Shown: positions 1 through 10,126, counted from the stretch's first letter. The stretch is DNA of 64,000 nt from Butyricimonas sp. Marseille-P3923 (GCF_900184685.1 NZ_FXXL01000007.1:1736001-1800000), one strand, 5' to 3'. A program made the numbers and translations. Notes: a model not told the origin generated them from the letters alone.

Positions 1-85
1 CCTTATCCCCACCTTTATAAGGACCGTCTTTGTGGCATGCTGTGAATAACACCCCTAAAACTAAACAGCATAATAAATTTCTCAT
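1..85 (-). CDS. Lipoprotein, N-terminal fragment (runs off the left edge)
   Basis: Reading the minus strand from an ATG at 83-85 gives an open frame of 28 codons that reaches the window edge. It begins MRNLLCCLVLGVLFTACHKD, a short hydrophobic stretch followed by a lipobox-like LFTAC, so the product should be a lipid-anchored envelope protein. It lies 37 bases downstream of the UDP-xylose-synthase-like gene in the same direction and could be co-transcribed with it. The mature domain is outside the window, so function cannot be judged. Confidence 0.6.
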   Translation of the reverse strand, partial: MRNLLCCLVLGVLFTACHKDGPYKGGDK

Positions 86-122
86 AATTACCTTTTTATC
101 AAAAAATAAAAAACACCAAATA

Positions 123-1055
123 CTACATCACCGATTCAAAATAATCGATGGTTTTCAATAATCCTTCTTTCAAAGGTATCGTAGGTTCCCAGTTTAATTT
201 TGTTTTTGCCAGAGTGATATCCGGCTTTCTCTTTCTCGGATCATCCTCCGGAAGTGTCTTGTACACGATTTTAGATTTCGAGCCCGTTAACTCCAGTACC
301 AGATGAGCCAATTCCAACATCGTGAACTCTCCCGGATTCCCTATATTTACAGGTCCGGTAAACTCGTCTTCCGTTGCCATCATCCGTATCATTCCTTCAA
401 TCAGGTCATCCACGTACTGGAAACTCCGTGTTTGAGTACCGTCACCGTATATTTCAATGTCTTTCCCGGATAAAGCATTTACGATGAAATTCGATACCAC
501 ACGCCCGTCATTCTCTGACATTCTGGGACCATAAGTATTAAAAATACGAACAATCTTTACAACAACTTCCGATTGACGGTGATAATCCATGCACAATGTT
601 TCGGCACATCGTTTTCCCTCATCATAACAAGAACGCTTTCCTATGGGATTCACGTTCCCCCAATAACTCTCTTGCTGCGGATGAATGACAGGATCGCCAT
701 ATACTTCACTGGTTGAAGCTTGGAGCAATTTGGCTCCCGCTCCTTTCGCCAATTCCAGCATATTCACCATTCCCAACACGGAAGTATTAATCGTCTTTAC
801 CGGATCATATTGATAATGAATCGGAGATGCTGGACAAGCCAGATTATAGATTTCATCCACGTTCTTTATATAAGGCCAGATAACATCCCTCTCTGCCAAT
901 TCAAAATTCGGAAGTTCCATCAAATGACTAATATTCTCCCTCGTTCCCGTGAAGAAATTGTCCAAACATACCACATGACTACCCGATTGAATCAATCGGT
1001 CACACAGATGCGATCCTAAAAAACCGGCACCACCGGTCACTAATACACACTTCAT
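123..1055 (-). CDS. NAD-dependent SDR, UDP-glucuronate decarboxylase (UDP-xylose synthase)-like
   Basis: The 310-residue product is a full-length extended SDR. The nucleotide-binding GGAGFLG is at residues 8-14, the catalytic TSE at about 115-117, and the Tyr/Lys pair of YDEGK at 144 and 148. The segment [12 protein letters not shown] and the later [10 protein letters not shown] are typical of UDP-xylose synthases, which oxidise and decarboxylate UDP-glucuronate to UDP-xylose in the cytoplasm. No UDP-glucose dehydrogenase that would clearly supply UDP-glucuronate is seen here. It lies after the ABC-F gene, separated by a hairpin terminator and with its own candidate -7 box, so it is probably transcribed separately. 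A related UDP-sugar epimerase activity cannot be excluded. Confidence 0.85.
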   Translation of the reverse strand: MKCVLVTGGAGFLGSHLCDRLIQSGSHVVCLDNFFTGTRENISHLMELPNFELAERDVIWPYIKNVDEIYNLACPASPIHYQYDPVKTINTSVLGMVNMLELAKGAGAKLLQASTSEVYGDPVIHPQQESYWGNVNPIGKRSCYDEGKRCAETLCMDYHRQSEVVVKIVRIFNTYGPRMSENDGRVVSNFIVNALSGKDIEIYGDGTQTRSFQYVDDLIEGMIRMMATEDEFTGPVNIGNPGEFTMLELAHLVLELTGSKSKIVYKTLPEDDPRKRKPDITLAKTKLNWEPTIPLKEGLLKTIDYFESVM

Positions 1056-1077
1056 ATATCCTCAACTATATTGAGTA

Positions 1078-1085
1078 CAAATATA
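1078..1085 (-). promoter_or_regulatory. Candidate -7 box of the UDP-xylose-synthase-like gene
   Basis: The minus strand reads TATATTTG, an exact match to the Bacteroidetes -7 consensus TAnnTTTG, 23 bases before the ATG. The expected -33 TTTG is only weakly present (GTTG, about 22 bases upstream, inside the preceding terminator stem). Confidence 0.45.
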
Positions 1086-1090
1086 TGAAA

Positions 1091-1132
1091 AATATTCGAA
1101 AACCATACAACATAGTATGATTTTCGAATATT
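1091..1132 (-). terminator. Hairpin terminator after the ABC-F gene
   Basis: AATATTCGAAAA(C)CATAC pairs with GTATG(A)TTTTCGAATATT around a short loop. On the minus strand the stem is followed by a T-rich run. It begins about 25 bases after the ABC-F stop codon, so it should end that transcript before the next gene. Confidence 0.7.
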
Positions 1133-1156
1133 CAAATAGTAACTTAATTTATAAAA

Positions 1157-2779
<1,623 letters not shown>

Positions 2780-2792
2780 CTAAAAACGCCCG

Positions 2793-2824
2793 CAAAGGTA
2801 CGCGTTAAAAAGTTGCCATGCAAG
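2793..2824 (-). promoter_or_regulatory. Promoter of the ABC-F gene
   Basis: The minus strand carries TACCTTTG (2793-2800), an exact TAnnTTTG box. CTTG (2821-2824) lies 20 bases upstream, one mismatch from the TTTG -33 element. The ABC-F ATG is about 26 bases downstream of the -7 box. The promoter overlaps the last codons of rfbD. Confidence 0.55.
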
Positions 2825-3659
2825 TTTTTAATGCATCTCTCCAATCCCGGATTTCCAGTTCAAACGTATCTTTAATTTTCTTTTTATCCAAAACAGAGTA
2901 AGCAGGGCGTTTCGCCTTAACGGGATACTCGGCGGTCGTTACCGGATTGACTTTACAATCCGCTCCCGCGAGAGCCACGATCTCTTTCGCGAAATCATAC
3001 CAAGTACAGCCCCCCTCGTTCGTGAAATGATATATTCCTTCCCATTCGGGCAAATCCTCGTTTTCCATGATTTTAATGATCGCTTCTGCCAGATCGCCGG
3101 CATACGTCGGCGTGCCCCACTGATCATTCACCACGTTTATCTCGTCCCGCTCGTTCGCCAAACGGGCTATTGTCTTCACAAAATTATGACCGTAAGCAGA
3201 ATATAACCATGCCGTACGGATGATAATATACATACAACCCGATTTCTTTATAGCTTCTTCCCCTTCCAATTTTGTCCGACCGTACACGGTTTGCGGATTC
3301 GTGGCACTCTTCTCGGTGTAAGGTTGGTCTGCCGTGCCGTCAAACACGTAATCTGTCGAAATATGAAGCAATATACAATCATGTTGCAATGCTGCATTTG
3401 CCAAGTTAGCCACGGCATCACGGTTAATTTTGGCTGCACGCTCCTCGTCATCTTCTGCCTGATCCACGGCGGTATAAGCCGCACAATTGATAATCGTGTC
3501 TATTTCATGTGTTTCAATAAACGACGATACCGCTTTCGCGCTCGTGATATCCAATTCCTCCACGTCCGTGTAAAACACGTCGTCCAATAACGAAAAACTT
3601 CTATTTCTTAACTCGGTTCCGAGTTGTCCGTTCGCTCCTGTAACTAATATATTAGCCAT
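2805..3659 (-). CDS. rfbD: dTDP-4-dehydrorhamnose reductase
   Basis: The 284-residue protein is an SDR with the GANGQLG nucleotide-binding loop at residues 8-14, STDYVFDG at 101-108 and the catalytic YGRTK with Tyr126 and Lys130. It performs the last step of dTDP-L-rhamnose synthesis, reducing dTDP-4-keto-L-rhamnose with NAD(P)H. Length and motifs are those of a normal, complete RmlD. It is the last sugar gene of the minus-strand cluster and is separated from the CapD-like gene by a 139-base palindromic repeat. The other three rhamnose genes lie upstream. Confidence 0.95.
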   Translation of the reverse strand: MANILVTGANGQLGTELRNRSFSLLDDVFYTDVEELDITSAKAVSSFIETHEIDTIINCAAYTAVDQAEDDEERAAKINRDAVANLANAALQHDCILLHISTDYVFDGTADQPYTEKSATNPQTVYGRTKLEGEEAIKKSGCMYIIIRTAWLYSAYGHNFVKTIARLANERDEINVVNDQWGTPTYAGDLAEAIIKIMENEDLPEWEGIYHFTNEGGCTWYDFAKEIVALAGADCKVNPVTTAEYPVKAKRPAYSVLDKKKIKDTFELEIRDWRDALKTCMATF

Positions 3660-3688
3660 AAACCTTTCTGATTTTAGATTTTAAATTT

Positions 3689-3827
3689 AAAAAACTCCCT
3701 CCCGGCTTCGCCGTACTCCCTCTATAAACAGAGGGAGAGCTAAATTACTCACCGTCTTTGGTTAGAGTCATCAACTCCTCCTCTGTTTATAGAGGAGGTG
3801 GCTGCGAAGCAGACGGAGGAGTTTTTA
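3689..3827. repeat. Palindromic intergenic element between capD1 and rfbD
   Basis: Two imperfect inverted arms, 3689-3738 and 3772-3827, both begin AAAAACTCC when read inward and each holds two smaller hairpins. In the left arm CTCCCTC pairs with GAGGGAG across TATAAACA, and CGGC pairs with GCCG across TTC. In the right arm CCTCCTCT pairs with AGAGGAGG, and CTGC pairs with GCAG across GAA. The element fills the gap exactly, ending two bases before the capD1 stop codon. It resembles a REP or small MITE-like insertion. A role in transcript processing or attenuation is possible. Confidence 0.75.
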
Positions 3828-3829
3828 AT

Positions 3830-5779
3830 TTATACATTTTCAACTATTTTATCAAACTTCTCGAACTCGGAATTTTTACTGACAAACTCCGGGACGATGT
3901 CTTTCATCATCTTTACCATCTCCGGGATATTCACCAATGCTGCCAATTCATTCAATACATCCAACTCTTTGGCAACTTCCTTGTAATTATACTCTCTCAC
4001 CTTGGCTACCCGAATTTTATCGTGCGCCGTGGGCAAAGTATTCTCCTTATTGCTCAACAACTCCTCGTATAGCTTTTCCCCCGGTCTTAATCCCGTGTAT
4101 ATGATAGAGATATCTTTATCCGGATTAAAACCCGACAATTCGATCATCTTCCGTGCCATATCAGCTATCTTAACCGGACGTCCCATTTCAAATATATAAA
4201 TCTCTCCGCCTTTTCCCATGATACCCGCTTCCATCACGAGTCGGCAGGCCTCCGGTATCGTCATAAAATAACGGATGATATCGGGGTGCGTCACCGTCAC
4301 GGGACCTCCATTACGAATCTGTTCCCTGAATCTCGGGATTACCGATCCGTTAGAACCTAACACGTTCCCGAACCGTGTCGTGATAAAACGTGTGATTCCC
4401 TCGTGTTCTCCATCCCGGATAGCGACACTAAGGCTTTGCACGTAAATTTCCGCCAAACGCTTGGAAGCCCCCATCACGTTCGTGGGGTTCACCGCCTTAT
4501 CCGTCGATACCATGACAAACTGTTCTACCCCGTAACGAACGGCATGATCCGCCACGTTCATCGTACCGTACACGTTTACCCGTACAGCCTCACAGGGATT
4601 CAACTCCATCAAGGGTACGTGCTTATACGCTGCCGCGTGGAACACAACCTGAGGACGATAATTCCGGAACACGAAATCCACCCGTTCCTTAGATCTCACG
4701 TCGCCTATCACCGGCACAAAACGAGTGTTAGGGAATTTATCCGTGAATTCCAGTTGGATGTTATGCATCGGCGTTTCGGCAGAATCAAAAAATATCAATT
4801 GCTTTATATTGAAACGAGTCAACTGACGGCACAATTCGCTTCCGATTGAACCCGCGGCACCTGTCACCATAACCACTTTCCCGTCGAGTCCCTCGCCGAT
4901 CTCTTTCATACTAATCTTGATCTCGTCACGCCCCAACAATTCTTCCAGACGGATTTCTTTCATCTGGGGACGAGGTAATTGCCCGTCATTCACTTCTTCC
5001 ACGGATGGCAATACCAACATTTCCATTCCCAACTTCTGGCAATAATTCACCAACCGTTTCTGTTCTTCCTGTGCTGTCCGATAATTAGGAAACACGATCC
5101 CTTCTATTCTCAATCGCTTCACCAAACGGCTGAAAGCTTCTTCCCCCGTGACGAAATAAACGTTTTCTCCCGATAAACGATAATGTTTATAACGTTTCCC
5201 TATCGTGAGGTACCCCGCCACCTTGTAAGAGGGTAAAAAACTATTGGACACGGCATTACTCAATGAAGCACTGCAATCATCCATACCATAAATCAACACC
5301 CGTTTCTGTCCCCCGTTTACCCGTACTTTCAAGAAATCATACATAGTCACGAGCAATACGCGAACAGATACCAGAGCCACCGTCGTTGTCATCATATCCA
5401 AGATTCCTCCCAGTATCAGACGCCAACCGGAAATCTCCGGGTATATCACGTGTACCAAAGGATACAAAATCACGACTTTCAATAACATGGCTATTCCTAA
5501 TCGCCATGTTTCCCGTAAAGTTGTAAAACGCATCACCATGCGATGCGAATGTAATACGGCAAAAGATAATGCGCTAATTATCGCCGCAAAAATAGCCAGC
5601 CACCCGACAACAGACCAGCTTACCGGCTCTTCTCTCACGAAACGGACGAACCAATAGGCAAAGACCGTCACCCCGGTGGATATCAGCACATCACACCCCA
5701 TCACGATCCAACGGCTAAGATAACGTGTGTGCACGATCTTGGCAGCCAATCCGTTCTGTCCAAATAAAAAATTCTTCAT
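3830..5779 (-). CDS. Membrane-bound CapD/FlaA1/WbpM-type nucleotide-sugar 4,6-dehydratase (copy 1)
   Basis: The 649-residue protein has four hydrophobic segments (about residues 25-45, 58-77, 95-113 and 120-145). A CoA-binding-like Rossmann region follows near 158-250, then the catalytic SDR domain with GAAGSIG at 307-313. The catalytic region reads STDKA (425-429) followed by NVMGASK. The usual catalytic Tyr is Met436 with Lys440 retained, which is normal for the WbpM/PglF group. Such enzymes convert UDP-GlcNAc to UDP-4-keto-6-deoxy sugars at the inner membrane. It lies between rfbC and rfbD. A paralogue of the same size opens the capsule locus at 36966-38954. Confidence 0.92.
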   Translation of the reverse strand: MKNFLFGQNGLAAKIVHTRYLSRWIVMGCDVLISTGVTVFAYWFVRFVREEPVSWSVVGWLAIFAAIISALSFAVLHSHRMVMRFTTLRETWRLGIAMLLKVVILYPLVHVIYPEISGWRLILGGILDMMTTTVALVSVRVLLVTMYDFLKVRVNGGQKRVLIYGMDDCSASLSNAVSNSFLPSYKVAGYLTIGKRYKHYRLSGENVYFVTGEEAFSRLVKRLRIEGIVFPNYRTAQEEQKRLVNYCQKLGMEMLVLPSVEEVNDGQLPRPQMKEIRLEELLGRDEIKISMKEIGEGLDGKVVMVTGAAGSIGSELCRQLTRFNIKQLIFFDSAETPMHNIQLEFTDKFPNTRFVPVIGDVRSKERVDFVFRNYRPQVVFHAAAYKHVPLMELNPCEAVRVNVYGTMNVADHAVRYGVEQFVMVSTDKAVNPTNVMGASKRLAEIYVQSLSVAIRDGEHEGITRFITTRFGNVLGSNGSVIPRFREQIRNGGPVTVTHPDIIRYFMTIPEACRLVMEAGIMGKGGEIYIFEMGRPVKIADMARKMIELSGFNPDKDISIIYTGLRPGEKLYEELLSNKENTLPTAHDKIRVAKVREYNYKEVAKELDVLNELAALVNIPEMVKMMKDIVPEFVSKNSEFEKFDKIVENV

Positions 5780-5790
5780 TCTATCCTCTT

Positions 5791-6336
5791 TTACAACAAT
5801 ATCGCTTCCCGAAAATTCGGATGCTTCTTATCTTTTTCAGACAAAATTAAATCTTCAGCCGGAATCTTCCAATCTATTCCCAGTTCGGGATCATCGAAAC
5901 GTACAGCCGCCTCATGTCCCGGGGCATAAAATTCGTCACATTTATATTGAAATATCACCTCATCGCTCAATACCACGAAACCATGCGCGAATCCCTTCGG
6001 GATGAAAAACATCCGTTTGTTCTCCTCGCTCAACTCCACGACCGCGTGTTTGCCAAGTGTAGGTGAATCCTTCCGCATATCGACAGCCACATCCAATACC
6101 TTGCCTTTCACTACCCTCACCAGCTTTGCCTGCGTGTAAGGCGGTAATTGATAATGCAATCCTCTCAATACCCCGTATTTGGATTTGGACTCGTTATCCT
6201 GCACGAAATTGATTTCGCTCACGTTCTCGTTGAACCATCGAGCGGAATAACTCTCGAAAAAATAACCGCGTTCATCTCCAAATACCCGCGGTTCAATAAT
6301 AACCGCCCCCTCGATTTCCGTTTTTATTACCTTCAT
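5791..6336 (-). CDS. rfbC: dTDP-4-dehydrorhamnose 3,5-epimerase
   Basis: The 181-residue cupin-fold enzyme starts MKVIKTEIEGAVIIEPRVFG and contains the family segment RGYFFESY, the catalytic-histidine region VLRGLHYQ and KGFAHGFVVL. It epimerises dTDP-4-keto-6-deoxyglucose at C3 and C5. An in-frame ATG at 6393 would add 19 residues translated from a TTGAAAA tandem repeat. The start at 6336 matches the family N-terminus and is preferred. Eleven bases separate it from capD1 downstream and 65 from rfbB upstream. Confidence 0.95.
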   Translation of the reverse strand: MKVIKTEIEGAVIIEPRVFGDERGYFFESYSARWFNENVSEINFVQDNESKSKYGVLRGLHYQLPPYTQAKLVRVVKGKVLDVAVDMRKDSPTLGKHAVVELSEENKRMFFIPKGFAHGFVVLSDEVIFQYKCDEFYAPGHEAAVRFDDPELGIDWKIPAEDLILSEKDKKHPNFREAILL

Positions 6337-6341
6337 TACAA

Positions 6342-6369
6342 TTGAAAATTGAAAATTGAAAATTGAAAA
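6342..6369. repeat. Four tandem copies of TTGAAAA just upstream of rfbC
   Basis: Four perfect 7-base units lie 6 bases before the rfbC ATG, reading TTTTCAA on the coding strand. A related block occurs at 40604-40635. Because the tract occupies the ribosome-binding region, copy-number changes would alter the leader of rfbC. Confidence 0.8.
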
Positions 6370-6401
6370 TGTAACATGCATTTCCAATCTCAATTTAGTA
6401 A

Positions 6402-7454
6402 TTATACATGGTACATTTCCTTGTAATAATTCATGTACTCTCCACTAGTTACATTATCCAACCAATCTTGGTTTTCCAAGTACCATTTCACGGTCTTCTC
6501 GATACCTTCCTCGAACTGCAAAGAGGGTTCCCATCCCAATTCTTCGTGCAGTTTCGTGGAGTCGATAGCGTAACGCAAATCATGTCCCGCGCGATCGGTC
6601 ACGTAAGTGATTAATTTTTCGGAAGCACCTTCCGGACGTCCCAGAAGACGGTCGGTCACTTTGATCATTACCTTGATCAAGTCTATATTTTTCCACTCGT
6701 TAAAACCACCGATATTATACGTGTCCCCGATTTTTCCTTGATGGAAGATTAAATCTATGGCACGGGCATGATCTTCCACGAACAGCCAATCCCGCACGTT
6801 CTCACCCGTTCCGTATACCGGAAGCGGCTTATTGTGACGGATATTGTTAATAAACAGCGGAATCAACTTTTCCGGGAACTGATAAGTTCCGTAATTATTC
6901 GAACAGTTCGAAATCTTCACGGGCAACCCGTAGGTATCATGATAAGCCCGGACGAAATGATCGGAAGAAGCCTTTGATGCCGAATACGGGGAATGAGGAT
7001 CATACTTTGTCGTTTCCAAGAAGAAGCCTCCATCCGGTTGCAAAGAACCGTATACTTCATCCGTTGAAACGTGATAGAACAACTTATCATCAAAATTACC
7101 GTCCCAAGCCAATTTAGCAGCTTGCAACAAACTCAGTGTTCCCATCACGTTTGTCTGCGCGAAAGAGAACGGGTCCCGTATCGAGCGATCCACGTGGCTT
7201 TCTGCCGCCAAATGTATAACCCCGTCAATATGATATTCAGAGAAAATCTCACGCATCCGTTCGAAGTCACAAATATCCGCTTTCACGAACTCGTAATTCG
7301 GCATATTTTCCACATCCTTCAAGTTAGCGAGATTTCCCGCGTAAGTCAACTTATCCAAATTGATAATACGGTAGTCCGGATATTTATTTACCATTAACCT
7401 TACCAAATGGGAACCAATAAACCCGGCACCACCGGTTATTAATAAATTTTTCAT
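6402..7454 (-). CDS. rfbB: dTDP-glucose 4,6-dehydratase
   Basis: The 350-residue SDR has GGAGFIGSH near residue 8, the HLAAESHVDRSI segment, the catalytic VSTDEVYG (Thr-Asp-Glu) and YSASK with the Tyr/Lys pair. All of these are diagnostic of RmlB. It makes dTDP-4-keto-6-deoxy-D-glucose from dTDP-glucose, the second step towards dTDP-rhamnose. The length is normal and there is no sign of damage. Upstream, between rfbA and rfbB, sits the repeat-flanked four-helix-bundle gene. Confidence 0.96.
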   Translation of the reverse strand: MKNLLITGGAGFIGSHLVRLMVNKYPDYRIINLDKLTYAGNLANLKDVENMPNYEFVKADICDFERMREIFSEYHIDGVIHLAAESHVDRSIRDPFSFAQTNVMGTLSLLQAAKLAWDGNFDDKLFYHVSTDEVYGSLQPDGGFFLETTKYDPHSPYSASKASSDHFVRAYHDTYGLPVKISNCSNNYGTYQFPEKLIPLFINNIRHNKPLPVYGTGENVRDWLFVEDHARAIDLIFHQGKIGDTYNIGGFNEWKNIDLIKVMIKVTDRLLGRPEGASEKLITYVTDRAGHDLRYAIDSTKLHEELGWEPSLQFEEGIEKTVKWYLENQDWLDNVTSGEYMNYYKEMYHV

Positions 7455-7466
7455 GCTTCAAAATTT

Positions 7467-7522
7467 AGTTGCAGGTTGCAAGTTACATTCGCCTTCGGCG
7501 AGTTGCAAGTTGCAAACTACAA
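7467..7522. repeat. Left inverted arm of the four-helix-bundle cassette
   Basis: The arm starts AGTTGCAGGTTGCAAG, continues through the hairpin CGCC-TTC-GGCG at 7490-7500, and ends with further GTTGCAAGTTGC motifs. It begins 12 bases before the rfbB start codon. Its reverse complement closely matches the arm at 7845-7886, and the part from ATTCGCC onward recurs at 10542-10588. Confidence 0.8.
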
Positions 7523-7573
7523 GTTTATCTATTCAATTTTTATTTCATTTACCATGCTCTTCCAAGTAAATTA

Positions 7574-7807
7574 TCAACTTACCTCTCCACAACTTCCCTT
7601 CGCTATCTGCAAAAACTTTTTAAACATCACGTTGCTTCCCGCTTCATACCCCTCCGCTATGTTATTCATCACGGACACAGCAGCTCTTCTTATCTGGTCA
7701 TTAAAACCATAATCCTTCACATCAGCAGTACCCAAGTAAATTTGCTTCACTAATTCCCGAGCATCCTGCCAAATCTTAAACTCCTCAAAACATTTTACCG
7801 TCCCCAT
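7574..7807 (-). pseudogene. Truncated four-helix-bundle (S23 / 23S rRNA IVS-type) protein
   Basis: From the ATG at 7807 the frame encodes 77 residues beginning MGTVKCFEEFKIWQDARELV. It contains the family hallmarks YGFNDQIRRAAVSVMNNIAEGYEAG and FLQIAKGSCGEV. Family members are usually about 115-125 residues, with a fourth helix after GEV. Here GEVS is followed by TGA. Shifting the frame by one base there yields LIIYLEEHGK before another stop, which suggests a frameshift plus loss of the last helix. The family is known from proteins encoded in rRNA intervening sequences and from Avd of diversity-generating retroelements, and its free-standing function is uncertain. The gene is framed by inverted repeats (7467-7522 and 7845-7886). 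A short functional protein cannot be excluded. Confidence 0.7.
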
Positions 7808-7844
7808 AACCTGCAACCTGAATTTATTACTAATATTTTCCCCC

Positions 7845-7886
7845 AACCTGCAACCCGCCGAAGGCAAATGCAACCTGCAACTTGTT
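7845..7886. repeat. Right inverted arm of the four-helix-bundle cassette
   Basis: The arm reads CAACCTGCAACCC, then the hairpin GCC-GAA-GGC, then TGCAACCTGCAACTTG. It is the inverted counterpart of the arm at 7467-7522. It ends 4 bases from the rfbA stop codon, so the two arms and the enclosed gene fill the rfbA-rfbB gap exactly. A partial extra copy, AACCTGCAACCTG, lies at 7808-7820. Confidence 0.8.
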
Positions 7887-7890
7887 GAAA

Positions 7891-8763
7891 TTACTCCAGT
7901 AATTTCAACAAATACTGTCCGTATTGATTTTTAATCATGGGTTGGGCTAATCTCTTTAAATGCTCATCTTCGATCCATCCTTTACGATAAGCAATTTCTT
8001 CCAGACAAGCGATCTTCAAACCTTGGCGTTTTTCAATCACCTCCACGAAAGTAGACGCTTCCGCCAATGAATCATGAGTACCTGTATCCAACCACGCAAA
8101 CCCGCGTCCCAACAACTGTACCTTCAAATCACCTTTCTCCAGAAAAGCCTGATTCACGGTAGTGATTTCCAATTCACCGCGAGCGGACGGTTTTATTGTC
8201 TTCGCCACTTTCACAACCTCGTTCGGGTAAAAATATAAACCGACCACGGCATAATTGGACTTCGGTTGTTTTGGTTTTTCCTCGATACTCAAAACGTTCC
8301 CGTCCTTATCAAATTCTGCCACGCCGTACCGTTCGGGATCATTCACCCAATAACCGAATACGGTAGCTTTGTTTTCCTCTTTGGCATGTTTTACCGCGTC
8401 CAACAGCATTCCCGTGAAATGTTGGCCGTAAAAGATGTTATCTCCCAACACCAGACACACGGAATCATCACCAACAAACTCCTCGCCGATAATAAACGCC
8501 TGTGCCAACCCGTCCGGACTCGGTTGTTCCGCATACGTGAAATGTACCCCGTAATCGGAGCCGTCACCCAACAGACGCTCGAACCCCGGTAAATCTTGAG
8601 GCGTTGAAATAATTAAAATATCCCTAATTCCCGCCAGCATCAATACTGAAATCGGATAGTAAACCATCGGTTTGTCGTATATCGGCAACAACTGCTTCGA
8701 TACGCCTTTGGTAATTGGATATAACCTGGTCCCGGATCCACCGGCTAATACAATTCCTTTCAT
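7891..8763 (-). CDS. rfbA: Glucose-1-phosphate thymidylyltransferase
   Basis: The 290-residue nucleotidyltransferase has the signature [20 protein letters not shown] at the N-terminus, [16 protein letters not shown], and [11 protein letters not shown] with the metal-binding Asp. It condenses dTTP with glucose-1-phosphate to give dTDP-glucose, the first step of the rhamnose pathway. Length and motifs are those of RmlA. It is the first rhamnose gene transcribed in the cluster, 34 bases after the UDP-sugar dehydrogenase. Confidence 0.96.
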   Translation of the reverse strand: MKGIVLAGGSGTRLYPITKGVSKQLLPIYDKPMVYYPISVLMLAGIRDILIISTPQDLPGFERLLGDGSDYGVHFTYAEQPSPDGLAQAFIIGEEFVGDDSVCLVLGDNIFYGQHFTGMLLDAVKHAKEENKATVFGYWVNDPERYGVAEFDKDGNVLSIEEKPKQPKSNYAVVGLYFYPNEVVKVAKTIKPSARGELEITTVNQAFLEKGDLKVQLLGRGFAWLDTGTHDSLAEASTFVEVIEKRQGLKIACLEEIAYRKGWIEDEHLKRLAQPMIKNQYGQYLLKLLE

Positions 8764-8797
8764 ATCTTCTATTTATGACGCGAAGTTATCATTTTAT

Positions 8798-10093
8798 TTA
8801 TAGGCTCCAGTATTTCATCTGATGAATTTTTCCCCGGTAGATACCTTTCACATCCCCGAGCACGGCATGTTCATAAGTCAATCCCCGGAAATACGCTTCG
8901 TCCAAATCTATATATTCTTTGTGAGAAACGGCAACAATTATCGCGTCATAGTTCGCTCTCGGCTGTTCAATCAATGAAAAACCGTATTCCCGAAGAACTT
9001 CTTCCGGATCGGCATGCGGGTCTGTAACATCCACGTCAACCCCGAAATCTTTCAACTCGTTCACGATATCCACCACTTTTGAATTACGGATATCCGCCAC
9101 GTTCTCTTTAAACGTGATACCCATCACCAGCACCCTCGCTCCCAGTATATTCTTGCCCATGGCGATCATTCGCTTCACGATCTTTTTGGCAATATACCCG
9201 CCCATTGTATCGTTCACGAACCGCCCGGCATTAATCATTTGCGGGTGATATTTCAATTCTTTTGCCTTGTGTACCAAATAATAAGGATCGACACCTATGC
9301 AATGTCCCCCGACCAAGCCGGGATAGAACTTCAAGAAATTCCATTTTGTCCCGGCAGCTTCCAGTACATCATACGTGTTGATTCCGATACGACTGCAAAT
9401 AATAGACAATTCGTTCATCAAGGCAATATTGACGTCCCGCTGGGTATTCTCGATAATCTTACCCGCCTCGGCAACTTTAATACACGGGGCCCGATGCACC
9501 CCTGCTTTCACCACCAACTCGTACACTTTCGCCACGGTTTCCAATGTTTCCGCATCACCGCCGGACACTATTTTCACTGTATTCGTCAACGTGTGTACCT
9601 TATCACCGGGGTTAATCCGTTCCGGGGAATAACCGATCTTGAAATCCACCCCTGCCCGTAACCCGGAAACCTCTTCCAGAATCGGAACACAGTCCTCCTC
9701 CGTGCAACCGGGGTAAACCGTGGATTCGTATACCACGTAATCGCCTCTCTTTAACGCTTTTCCCACGGTGCGGGATGCTGACAACAAAGGAGTTAAATCC
9801 GGTTGGTTAAAACGATCTATCGGGGTGGGCACAGCCACGATATAAAACGATGCTTCCCGCAATACGTCTACCGAAGAAGTAAACTCGATATCCGTGTTCT
9901 CGAATGCTTCCGCGCCTAATTCATCACTCGGATCTATATGTTCCCGCATTTTTGCCAAACGCACCTCGTTTATATCAAAACCTATCACAGCAATCTGCTT
10001 CGCGAACTCCAACGCTATCGGCAATCCCACGTATCCCAACCCGACCAACGCCAACTTCGCCTCCTTATTTATCAACTTGTCAAACATAACCAT
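8798..10093 (-). CDS. UDP-N-acetylhexosamine 6-dehydrogenase (WbpA/WbpO/TviB type)
   Basis: The 431-residue protein has the NAD-binding GLGYVGLP near residue 18, the ESTVYPG segment, GYSPERINPGD and the catalytic-cysteine motif GGHCIGVDPYYL near residue 265. A C-terminal UDP-binding domain with GITFKENVADIRNS follows. The enzyme oxidises C6 of UDP-GlcNAc or UDP-GalNAc to the uronate. The neighbouring WlbA/WbpB-like dehydrogenase suggests UDP-GlcNAc as substrate, but the sequence alone does not decide this. The start could be the Met at 10087 instead of 10093, since neither has a strong Shine-Dalgarno. A UDP-glucose dehydrogenase activity is less likely from the motif spacing. Confidence 0.9.
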   Translation of the reverse strand: MVMFDKLINKEAKLALVGLGYVGLPIALEFAKQIAVIGFDINEVRLAKMREHIDPSDELGAEAFENTDIEFTSSVDVLREASFYIVAVPTPIDRFNQPDLTPLLSASRTVGKALKRGDYVVYESTVYPGCTEEDCVPILEEVSGLRAGVDFKIGYSPERINPGDKVHTLTNTVKIVSGGDAETLETVAKVYELVVKAGVHRAPCIKVAEAGKIIENTQRDVNIALMNELSIICSRIGINTYDVLEAAGTKWNFLKFYPGLVGGHCIGVDPYYLVHKAKELKYHPQMINAGRFVNDTMGGYIAKKIVKRMIAMGKNILGARVLVMGITFKENVADIRNSKVVDIVNELKDFGVDVDVTDPHADPEEVLREYGFSLIEQPRANYDAIIVAVSHKEYIDLDEAYFRGLTYEHAVLGDVKGIYRGKIHQMKYWSL

Positions 10094-10126
10094 AATTTAG
10101 AATTTAAAATTTAGAATTTAGAATTA
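10094..10126. repeat. AT-rich AATTTAGA-type tandem tract
   Basis: Imperfect copies of ATTTAGA and ATTTAAA lie between wbuC and the dehydrogenase. Similar TTTTAAATTT tracts occur at 3671-3690 and 10657-10680. No function is evident. Confidence 0.5.

Noticed and set aside
720-1019. A 99-codon plus-strand frame opposite the UDP-xylose-synthase-like gene.
   Set aside because: It is antisense to a well-conserved SDR with no support as a gene.
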